Translations under genes and position numbers: made by a program
The notes under the pieces: generated by a model
Told to the model about the DNA's origin: nothing
Seen by the model: the letters and a program-made list of their open reading frames with translations, nothing else
Databases searched by the model: none
NCBI GenBank assembly: GCA_032622095.1
Contig: CP136068.1
Location: 52,264,443-52,328,442, forward strand
DNA: 64,000 bases
DNA from: Siphonodentalium dalli
Taxonomy: Eukaryota > Mollusca > Scaphopoda > Gadilida > Siphonodentaliidae
Direction of reading: 5' to 3'
Shown: positions 55,163 through 64,000 of the stretch, piece by piece
Position numbering within the stretch: position 1 is the first letter of the stretch
Layout: each line of letters begins with the position of its first letter

Positions 55163-55429
55163 TTAACCCTTTCATATCTGAATGGATTCTCCCATTCCAT
55201 TTCTAAAACATTGATAATGGAATGGTCTATTTGTCGTTTGTAGGGGTGGTCAGATCCTATAAGCAGATGACAAACAGAAAACCCATTGAATTCATTTGAG
55301 ATTCAGCTAATAAGTTCTACAAACAGCCTAAGGTCGTTCGTTGGACGTATTAGCTGAACATCCCCATAAATGAATGAATGGGAATCAAGCTACTACCAAT
55401 CAGTGTGTATTCAGCTATCAAAGGGTTAA
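55163..55429 (+). mobile_element. piggyBac-like MITE, second family, diverged
   Basis: TTAACCCTTTCATATCTGAA ... CTATCAAAGGGTTAA; the internal layout (CATTTGAGATTCAGCTAATA hairpin) is kept although the bases differ. 28900-29075 may hold a still more decayed copy. Confidence 0.58.
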
Positions 55430-55604
55430 TGGCCAGAGATTATTGCTGGCCGATTGTGTTATAGAAAATAATTGCCAAATATATTTATAAGAAACATTTG
55501 TACATAAGCATCACATTGTTATTATAAAATGAGAGATGAGACGTCATGTGATCGTCATGTGATCGTAAGAAGTGGCTCCGGATCAGTTTGATTTACAACA
55601 TTTT

Positions 55605-56702
55605 CAGGGATGTAGGAGCAAGGGTGATGTTTGGCCCCTCCCATACCACCCCATGCATCCGGATATGCTCGTAGCGGAAGACATGCTCGTAGCGGAATAA
55701 CCACATGGCCCGCAATTTGCACATCGTCTTTAGTTGTTGTAAGTTATTTCATAAAACACGGTTTATTTAACCTTGATTTTTTTTTAACGTTAACAGCGAT
55801 AATCGGTCTACAGAAATGAGCGGTTGTGGTTTCCGCAATTTGCATATTACTGTTCGATAATTGAGTTTTATAAGAAAATTATGACCTGAAATACTTACTC
55901 GATATAAGTTTGATCAAATTTTAATGAATCTTTGCATTGACACATTATATAACATACAGTCTCTCAAAGTATGATATTTTAGCTTCAAAATGAACTGGAC
56001 ATGTTTGCGATGTCAATCATATTAGTGCCCGAAAAATTAGTTTCCATGGAGGCACTCACTCGATTTTGGGGTATGTCTATAGCTGGTGCTAATATCATAC
56101 CACTGCTATAGACATTCCATATTTTCTTGCTATGACCTGCATATATGGTTATTTTTTACTATGGAAAATGTAGATATATGACTGGAAATGTTGTCTATTA
56201 TATTAAGGGAATATCCGCAGAAATAGCAATGTATGCAAAGACTAGATTGTCTGGGCTGTTACCACATAAATCGTAATTTTATGTAAGAAATGCAAATTTT
56301 GCCACAATTTTGGCCTAACTTCCTTGTAAAATAGGATTAAACTGCGTCCATGTTTAAAGAAGTTTGATGTACAGTTGGGTAAATTATAGCCACACATAAT
56401 ACCACCACCGTCAACCACTGGTATGTGTTGGTTTCGGTGCAACATGTGTCTAACCGTGAACGGTGTGCAAATCGCAGGCCATGTGGTTATTCCGCTACGA
56501 GCATGTCTTCCGCTACGAGCATATCCGGATGCATGGGGTGAATACCAGCTCAAACTTTTAAAAGTTTTAGAATGAAATTCAGAATAAAATATTTCAACAA
56601 ATTGTTGAAATAGTCCCCTTTTATGTGTGGAATTTTATGCACATTTTGTGTTTTTATTTTGATTTATTTTTAAAAAGTTGAGAAACTAAACCTACATCCC
56701 TG
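55605..56702. mobile_element. hAT-like element with an internal 80-bp inverted repeat
   Basis: Ends CAGGGATGTAGG and CCTACATCCCTG are perfectly inverted; flanks AACATTTT and AACATCGT agree at six of eight bases. Within it, about 80 bp at 55648-55726 (CATGCATCCGGATATGCTCG onward) recurs inverted at 56463-56539, suggesting a nested element or long subterminal repeats. Confidence 0.65.
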
Positions 56703-56710
56703 AACATCGT

Positions 56711-57888
56711 TGGAACAGTTTCCACCACTAAAACGGTCATGATGACATATCTATTAACTAGTTTTGTCTACTGGCTTCAAAAGTCATGTAAGGCAAACCA
56801 TATACCTTCCAGGTTTTAAACAGCTGTAATATTTGGAGTTCTAAGAACACCTCAACACATTTTTGTTTCTCTCTGTTTCTGACTCAAATTTCCCTAATTT
56901 TGAAGAATACAATCTGTAGGCATACGCTGACTGGAGCGTGACTTGAAGCTGAAAGCACTTCTCTAGGTCACATTGTGATATAGACATTTTGGGAACCACA
57001 TCTCATCTGGTGATATAAATGACATGAATTAGTGAACTGATTTTTAATAAATTGAAGAAATCTACCCAACAGCATTTCACTGCCTTGAAATTTGCCAAAC
57101 CTGCTACTTAGAAAACCATGGTGCCGTAGTACATGTACCTGTTTGAGTTATGTTCCCTAAAATGTATTATTTTATTTTTTTAATTATGATAGAATTTTAG
57201 CAATGGAAGTTTGATATCAGCAAAAAGTAAAAAAACATAAATGTATAGATACTTGAAAACATGACTAACCTTCTGCAAATGAGAACGATGGAAAATCCTG
57301 TGAGGTTTGATATATTTTAAAGATATTCTTATCTTTTTAGTTTCTGAAGTAATTCAAGTGGACATCATTTGCACTCATTTTATTGATTTTAATCCACCAT
57401 ATTCAGCAGATGATTCTTTTATCCACCATATCTATCATCTATGAGTTGAGACTCGGCTCAAGTATTGCTCAAATTGAAACCAAATTTAAAACCAGTCATC
57501 AATAATTTTAAGATTTCTTGTTCCTCATTTGTATAAATGAACTTGGAGATGTTAAAAGATATTTTCAAATAACAAATATAATTTGAGAGAAATACCTGTA
57601 TAACGCATTCATGATTCACATATCCATTACAAACTTGGTCAGTATATTACTGGAAGCCAAATCCATCATCATACTATCATTTATTTATTATTTTGGGCAG
57701 TATCTGCAGACTTGAGTCTCACCTCTACATAAAATTTTATATTGTGGCGCTTCCCTAAAAAATCTACGGATGCAACATTTCATACCCATGATCAACTGTT
57801 ATTTTATGTGAACCAATTGAGGCCGTTTTAAAGCAGGTGTGTATGCCGACTCCCTTCCTATCCCAGAAAAATTCCTGGAAAACTTGTC

Positions 57889-57889
<1 letters not shown>
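56711..57889. other. no gene seen
   Basis: About 1.2 kb AT-rich DNA without repeats or exons that I recognise. Confidence 0.45.

Positions 57890-57922
<33 letters not shown>
57890..57922. repeat. C33 homopolymer
   Basis: 33 consecutive C, immediately upstream of the short MITE at 57939. A shorter C run (18) lies at about 5503-5520. Confidence 0.92.
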
Positions 57923-57925
<3 letters not shown>

Positions 57926-57938
57926 AGATAGCACTAAT

Positions 57939-58038
57939 CAGCCCTCTTATTAAATTGAGATTATTTGGCTTTGTTGGATTGTTTGCTTCAGCAACTGGAT
58001 TCGGCATTGCTGATTGTCATAGTTAATTATGAGGGCTG
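57939..58038. mobile_element. short MITE, CAGCCCTCTTAATT family
   Basis: CAGCCCTCTTATTAAATTGA ... TTAATTATGAGGGCTG, 100 bp. Confidence 0.5.
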
Positions 58039-58442
58039 GCACTATTGTCCAACCAAAGAAAGGGAATGTTGCTTTCACAACATATTTCAAACTTCTCTAC
58101 TTTTCATCAGTTATTGTGTACACTCGGCAATTAATTCACAGTTAAGTGTACTGTGAATACCAGGTAAGTTATTCACAATTAAGTGTACTGTGAATACCAG
58201 TTAATTAATTCACAGTAAGTGCGTTCAAAATAAAGGTTGCAAAAATGGCCCAAAGCTTGTGATATTAAAAGAAATAAGTCTAAAAAAAAAATCTCCATCA
58301 TCCCTATGATTACATGTAATACAGGCATGTACTGCTGAACTCATCTCCCTTTGAACATTACTATTATTCTATTGCTGGTAAATATATGCATGCTGCTATC
58401 AGCTAAAATTTCTTGTTGGGAAAAAAAATCTTAACCTTCCCG

Positions 58443-59497
58443 TAGGGTCCTGCGAATTGGATATTTTGATAGAATCGAATATCGAATTCACGAAATCGAA
58501 TCGAATCATATATGTGTGTTGCATTCTCAATTAGGCATGTTTTGTCAATGATTAGACGATTTGTGAAATGTTCTATGAACTACATGCATGCAGGTCCATC
58601 ACAACTTATGTGGCGATGAACCCGTCGTTTGAGATACTATTAACTTCATTTGATAATTGTCGAGAAAAAAGAAACAGATTAAAACGTCCATGCGGCCGTA
58701 ATAACGATTAATATATAACCACTAAACGGATTATCGGAACTAAAATCACGCAAAATTTCTACAGTTTGCATGTACATGCAAAATTGCAAATCGGCATTCG
58801 GAAACACCGTTGTTATATAAACTTGGAAGACGCAACAACAGTCGCAGGGTAGCCTGTTTATGTTGTGATGGATGCTTCTTGAACAGATGATTCCATAGAT
58901 GGGTCGTTGTCCCAGATGCTTGCGATTTATACACCATGTTGCATTCATCACACGTGTAAGTCCCGGCAGCTTGATCATGTTTAAAATAAACATGAATAAC
59001 GGACGACATTTTGTCCAGTGTAAAAGAAAGCTCCGCAACTGAAAGTCAACTTCAAAAGAAAACACTGCCAAAATGCACTTTTCGACACCGGGAACACGTG
59101 TTGTTTACATTCTCAGCGATATTACATATCTCGGAATATGAGACGGATAGACGGCAGATAACACTAGTTGTTGGTTAGTCTCATAGCTATTATAATTTAC
59201 GCGTCGTCGGTACATTGACGATCTCCGAGATATTGCTACCATGTTTAAAGCTAGAATTCAGAATATTTAGTCGTCCTGTAGTGGCTAATTGCTGGCTATA
59301 CTTATATTTAATAGCACGCGAACATCCGCGATATACAATAAGAATTATAAGGTGCATAATTTTCTGGAATTAAATGTCACAAAAACAGCGACGTGTGTAC
59401 TTGTCCGTAAACAGCCTACTTTTCCATCAGAGTATATTCGAAATTTCGAGTTGGCAATTTCGACTCGAATCGAATATCGAATATTCGCAGGACCCTA
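58443..59497 (-). mobile_element. hAT element with a second BED-finger-coding segment
   Basis: Ends TAGGGTCCTGCGAAT and ATTCGCAGGACCCTA are flanked by a perfect 8-bp duplication CCTTCCCG (58435-58442, 59498-59505). Subterminal ATCGAAT repeats mirror the element at 7682-8551 and the termini are related, so both belong to one hAT lineage. The interior encodes a BED finger and no catalytic domain. Confidence 0.9.
58746..59009 (-). pseudogene. hAT transposase N-terminal fragment (BED zinc finger)
   Basis: 87 residues from MSSVIHVYFKHDQAAG. YTCDECNMVYKS followed by GTTTHLWNHLFKKHPSQH supplies the Cys-x2-Cys and His-x5-His ligands of a BED finger. The remainder (RLLLRLPSLYNN onward) does not look like transposase, so the catalytic part is missing. 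The finger itself is intact and could in principle be a first exon or a stand-alone DNA-binding peptide. Confidence 0.65.
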
Positions 59498-59505
59498 CCT
59501 TCCCG

Positions 59506-60916
59506 CCTACCCAATTGAGAAGATTTGGTAAGGGAATGAGCAAAACAAGGATTCCACCAATACTAGCCTCTCTCCCAAATGTCTCAAAGTAGCATAAATT
59601 CACTTCCGTGCTGCGTTACCTGCATTTTATCATGTTATATTTGTTAAAATACTATCACCTATCAAAGTGGAGCTTTTAATCTTATTTTACTGAAGTTGGG
59701 AGTTTTACTAAAACCTGTTGATTTTAAACCCCAAATATTTTTAACTGTATAGTTCTATTTCCATCATGATTTATAAATGGCTTGATTTTATCTTGATCTT
59801 TTATTTATTTATTCCTTCCCCTCAAAATCATGGTATCAAGTTAAGATCTTTGACCATTTTATTACCTGAGTATTTTACCTGGTGGTTAAGGATACTAATT
59901 TCATATCTGGGCATTCACAGATGACATTCTTTGCCAACCGTTTCAAATTCATCAAAATGAATTTTGAACTACAAATTTGTTTGTCAATTTGTATTTAATT
60001 ACAATTAGATTGTTTAGATTCTGCCGGCTCAGACAAGACGAAAGTGATTTTTTTGGAAAATCATTGTTCTATATTAATCAATGTATTAATAGCTCAAATT
60101 TTATTTGAACGAAAAGTTTTCCTTAAAATAATTCCTTAAGTTCAATTTTTGGAATGAAAATTTACTGTTATCAGCTACTCCCACAGGTTTAGGGTAATTT
60201 CCCTGGGCATGGCAACAATAATTTATTAAGTTTCTGCCCGTGCTTCATTAATTTGTGATTAGCCACCCTGTAAAATGCTCAGACGAATAAAATTGAGCTG
60301 ATAAATTTGATGTGATTGATGCTGCATTATGCTTGTCTCACTTCTGTTCATTCTGCACTGCATTCGGTGCGACTTTCCTCTAATCATGTGTTGCATTCTG
60401 TGTATTTTATCGGTGATATCTTCAATTGATTGTTGGTTGAATGTGAACGCGGTGTGTACTCAACATGATCAGAGTTATCTACCTTGAATCATCATCTGTA
60501 CTAATAAGTCCACATCATTTTCTCCATCTGTTCAGCAGTGTCACACAATCTACATGCTTCCCTAAATTTGACAAATGACCTTTCAACATCTGGGAAAGGT
60601 TAATTTTGCATGAGGGCCTTGCATTTTGATGATGTTTGCACCGCTCCTTAATGTAGATTTTCGGGAGAAAAACTTATGGTCTTAAATTTCAAAGTATAGG
60701 AGGCCTTAAGATTCGACGAGAATCACCGAATCGTTTCTCGTAATTATTCTCGCGAAACTTTTCCATTTTCAGTGCTTTATGACTAACTTGATTCGGCATT
60801 TGATTCTTGCAAAATTAAATGTATTTTGTGGCTGTAAAGGGCCTTGAAAATATTCACTAAATGGCCTTGAATTTTATCAGTTCTTAATTCTAACATTCTG
60901 TTCCAAAATTATAATC
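59506..60916. other. no gene seen
   Basis: A fragment GGCCTTAAGATTCGACGAGA near 60700 recalls the CAGGCCTTAAAA MITE family; nothing else is recognised. Confidence 0.4.
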
Positions 60917-61122
60917 TCCAGTTGATATATTAGAGTGGTGTAAACTCCATTTGATAAATTAGAGTGGTGTAATCTCCATTTGATAAATTAGAGACTAGAG
61001 TGGTGTAATCTCCATTTGATAAATTAGAGACTAGAGTGGTGTAATCTCCATTTGATAAATTAGAGACTAGAGTGGTGTAATCTCCATTTGATAAATTAGA
61101 GACTAGAGTGGTGTAATCTCCA
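60917..61122. repeat. 36-bp minisatellite, left part
   Basis: TCCATTTGATAAATTAGAGA starts at 60975, 61011, 61047 and 61083 (36-bp period), preceded by shorter variants. It is interrupted at 61122 by the Helitron. Confidence 0.9.
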
Positions 61123-61730
61123 TCTAATATATATAGTTTGGGACTTCTGTCTGTTTGTTTGTTGTTTGTCTGTTAGTTATGGCCGGGAAAACTGTCAGAC
61201 GGATTTTGACGAAATTTGATACCTAGGGTTACTTTTTTCCAGGGAGTGTTTTGGACCGGTCAAATCATTACTCCGACCTGACCTTGACCTTCAAAAAGGT
61301 AAAATCGGGTAAAACAGACTGATTTCGACGAAATTTGATACCCATGGGTACTTTTTTCCGGGGAGTGCTTTGGACGGGTCAAATCGTGACCCTGACCTGA
61401 CCATGACCTTCAAAATTGTCAATTCAAGGTCAAATCGCGAATTTTGACGGGATTTCGAAAAAAATTGGTACCTAGGGTTACTTTTGTCCGAGGAGTGTTT
61501 TGGATGGGACGAATCGTGACCCTGACCTTGACCTTCAAAATGATCAATTCAAGGTCAAATCGGGTAAAACCGAACGGATTTCGACGGGTACTTTTTGTCC
61601 GGGGAGTGTTTTGGGCGGGTCAAATCGTTACCCCCGACCTGACCTTGACCTTCAAAATGGTCAATTCAAGGTCAATTCGCCGAAAAGCAGAGGGGGAAAC
61701 AGCCCGGACGAAGTCGGGTCCACCAGCTAG
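61123..61730 (+). mobile_element. non-autonomous Helitron
   Basis: It begins TC (61123-61124) and ends CTAG (61727-61730), with a GC-rich hairpin (CCCGGAC GAA GTCGGG, 61703-61718) about 8 bases before the end, and sits between host A and T with no target duplication. These are the defining Helitron features. The interior holds about four degenerate units of roughly 120 bp containing CCTGACCTTGACCTTCAAAA. The host is a minisatellite whose unit resumes exactly after the element. Confidence 0.87.
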
Positions 61731-61832
61731 TTTGATATATTAGAGCAGTCTAAACTCCATTTGATATATTAGAGTGGTGTAAACTCCTTTTGATATATTA
61801 GAGTGGTCTAAACTCCATTTGATATATTAGAG
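61731..61832. repeat. minisatellite, right part after the Helitron
   Basis: TTTGATATATTAGAG ... AAACTCCATTTGATATATTA units continue at 28-30 bp, lacking the GACTAGAG insert of the left part. Confidence 0.85.
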
Positions 61833-61939
61833 TGAGAGCTCCGATGAATGGCAACAAGCCATATTTCCGACTAAATCCTGAAAAATTACCCCTAATTTTG
61901 CTGTGGTTAAGGAGTCAACTATTTAGGGCATTACTGTAC
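61833..61939. mobile_element. half copy of the palindromic Tc1/mariner-like MITE
   Basis: One arm only, from near the centre (GAGCTCCGATGAATGGC) to GGGCATTACTGTA, directly after the resumed minisatellite. Confidence 0.62.
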
Positions 61940-61972
61940 CCTGCAGCTTAGTTTAGGTATCAGCACTGCATC

Positions 61973-62310
61973 AGGGCTTAAAATATGTTAAAAGGGATGA
62001 GAATCATAATCAATTCAGATCTTTTGATAGTTAAGAATCAAAATATCAGCAAATATTGCCAAAGTCAGATTTTGGTGTCCAAAGCCCCGAGTGATGGTGG
62101 TACGGGAGTAACACATGGATTTCAATACAACACTTCTGTTTCTGTCAACAAAAATGCTTTTTGCAATTAACAGGAGTTTGTTCAACTGACATCTTGTCGT
62201 TTCAGCAGAATTTGTTGCTATTAATGCAAAATGCACAATTCAATTTTGATTCTCGCCAGTGTTTGCCACACAAATCGATTCAGTCATTCGCGTGGAAAAT
62301 TAAGCCCCGA
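61973..62310. mobile_element. longer member of the CAGGGCTTAAAAT family
   Basis: CAGGGCTTAAAATATG ... GATTCTCGCCAGTG ... AAATTAAGCCCCG. No protein can be read inside. Confidence 0.4.
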
Positions 62311-62817
62311 TGTATATCATCCAAAAATGTTGATGGGAGTTGTTAGTAAGTTAATGTTGATTGTGTGACCTGCTGGTAACCCCCCTGTGATGTATATTTT
62401 GTTCAGTTAATGTACAAATCAATGATATAGGGCTTGTTAATCACTGAGTGGTACAGTTCTACACAAGGATATTATTTTCTTGCTATATCTGCTTTAACTA
62501 ATATTACAGCATCACTAATGAATTTATTTCTGAAGTATTTGTCACGCCTGGCTTATCAACATGCAGTGAAAGGTCCTCTGAATACTCTGAATAATTTTAT
62601 AAGGATAAATAAATATACTTTAGTTTTATAGAAACATGTTTATTCTGTTTTCACCACTGTATCCCATCCAGAGAACAAGCTTAAAATAATAAGTCTCCTA
62701 GCTTTGTAGCATCTGTACCACTTAGAATATTCCAATAAAATTTTGACGTTGAAGCCTGATTATAAATTGAAGCTATCTTCTGGAATGGTACCATCTCTCT
62801 TACTTATAGCAGTATAT

Positions 62818-63082
62818 GTAACCCTTCCGAGTCTGGAGCTTCCTGAAATTGTGTGAAAACCCTGTGCCAATGCATTCTCTTATATATGCAAGTCTCCCAT
62901 AGGCAGCCTCGCATATGTAAGAGAATGCATTGGCCTAACAATATTTACCTTGACCTTGTAAGCCAGTGCATTCTCTTGTATATGTGCGAGGCTCCCTATG
63001 GGAGACTCACATATATAAGAGAATGCACTGGCACATGATCTATAATGCTGTACCAGCGCAGCTCCTGTCATGAAAGGGTTAA
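62818..63082 (-). mobile_element. piggyBac-like MITE, double-hairpin family
   Basis: Inverse orientation copy ending CTGTCATGAAAGGGTTAA, only about 52 bp from the palindrome at 63134-63386. Confidence 0.68.
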
Positions 63083-63133
63083 GGAATAATTTCAGACTGC
63101 TGTAAAAACAATCAAAGTGAACATATGTAATGG

Positions 63134-63386
63134 TTAACCCTTTCAGTGCCAAGTCCGATTTTTGTATCAACCCGTATTTCCTTGATAATTTTTCAAATTT
63201 ATTGATTATAATAATGTGATACATTGATGGAAGAGCTCTTAGATTTATAATAATGTGATACATTTATGGAAGAGCTCTTAGAGCTCTTTCCATCAATGTA
63301 TCACATTATTATAATCAATAAATTTGAAAAATTATCAAGGAAATACGGGTTGATACAAAAATCGGACTTGGCACTGAAAGGGTTAA
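63134..63386. mobile_element. perfect-arm palindromic MITE with TTAA borders
   Basis: TTAACCCTTTCAGTGCCAAG at one end is repeated inverted at the other; about 96 bp of each arm match without a difference that I can see. The centre holds an extra partial arm copy (GATTTATAATAATGTGATAC). TTAA borders and CCCTTTC ends suggest piggyBac-type mobilisation. Confidence 0.75.
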
Positions 63387-64000
63387 CCAATGTTACAATA
63401 CATGACAAAAGGCAATCTTGTCACAGCTAATTTCGAGGACTGAAATGCCGACATAAAGGAATCGTATTACATATTTAAAAGTTAGCGGTTCTCTTGAAAT
63501 ATATCGACTAAGTCTGGAGGAAGATTATGTTAACATCCTTGATCTCCCTTCCATTTTCCATCGGTTTGTGAACTTGAATTAATATAGAAAAAGATATGGT
63601 ACCTTCCACTGATAGCAGACTTCAATATAGTACAAATAACAAGGAATAACGAGTTGGTTGAGGTGAACTGGTTAATGGATCATGTTTTAACCAATATTCT
63701 TATCGATAGCATCAGCCATTCACCTAATCCAGTTGGTTACTCTGTTTATTGCACACCTTTAGATTGAGTAAATATCCCTTCTCAATGACTTATCATTTAT
63801 TGATTCATGCATCTTATCAACACACAAAAAATATTAAATTGCAGAAGAGTTATCTTCTGATGGTTGATTGGTACATCCATTAAGTCTTATAAGGCTACAA
63901 TTAACATTCTACGCTACCATCAATCGGATGCAAAATACTTTTGTGGATTTATGTTTCACTTTTGGATGAGTCAATTTTAAGAATGGATTCAGGCTTCCTA
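63387..64000. other. no gene seen
   Basis: Window end; AT-rich DNA with no recognised feature. Confidence 0.45.

Overview
This is nuclear DNA from an invertebrate animal, most likely a mollusc or another lophotrochozoan. The reasons are an AT-rich, repeat-dense sequence, GT-AG introns of 0.7-4 kb, many TACATGTA-type words, repeats resembling the 'pearl'/Helentron-associated elements of molluscs, and one clearly animal gene. The species assignment is an inference. Nothing prokaryotic or organellar is present.

The one certain gene is a DYRK1A/minibrain-type dual-specificity kinase on the + strand. Eight coding exons lie at 35510-35721, 39116-39319, 43241-43388, 45883-46169, 46831-46977, 48298-48438, 49598-49880 and 51866-52662. 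Every splice phase agrees. Together they encode about 739 residues: the conserved N-terminal segment, basic NLS-like stretch, DH box, the whole kinase domain and the Ser/His/Gln-rich tail with the conserved terminus. The start codon is not in these exons. A phase-compatible candidate first coding exon lies at 16215-16356, and a CRE-plus-TATA promoter candidate lies near 27.4-27.6 kb. All seven introns carry mobile-element insertions.

Weaker signs of genes exist on the - strand. One candidate runs from a CpG-richer, YY1-like promoter near 9.4 kb through an exon at 6736-6885 to a terminal exon at 775-795, with a poly(A) signal at 368-373. A second, weaker set of exon-like segments lies at 31.4-33.6 kb. 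I could not name either protein.

The rest is mostly non-autonomous transposable elements, several with exact borders. hAT elements with 8-bp target duplications lie at 3250-3746, 7682-8551, 9825-10595, 44739-45593, 55605-56702 and 58443-59497, and two of them retain a BED-finger-coding segment. A textbook non-autonomous Helitron (TC...hairpin...CTAG, inserted between A and T) splits a 36-bp minisatellite at 61123-61730. Three sequence-unrelated families share TTAA-CCCTTTC termini (piggyBac-like MITEs). A palindromic family starts TA-CAGTAATGCCC (Tc1/mariner-like). Eight larger elements share a head hairpin, a GTCC/CCGT-rich stretch, internal core repeats of roughly 160-200 bp and a CTCTTGTT-like tail, and all point the same way. 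Minisatellites lie near 11.7-12.0, 27.9-28.4, 49.2-49.5 and 60.9-61.1 kb. Long C or G homopolymers lie near 34.2, 42.6 and 57.9 kb.
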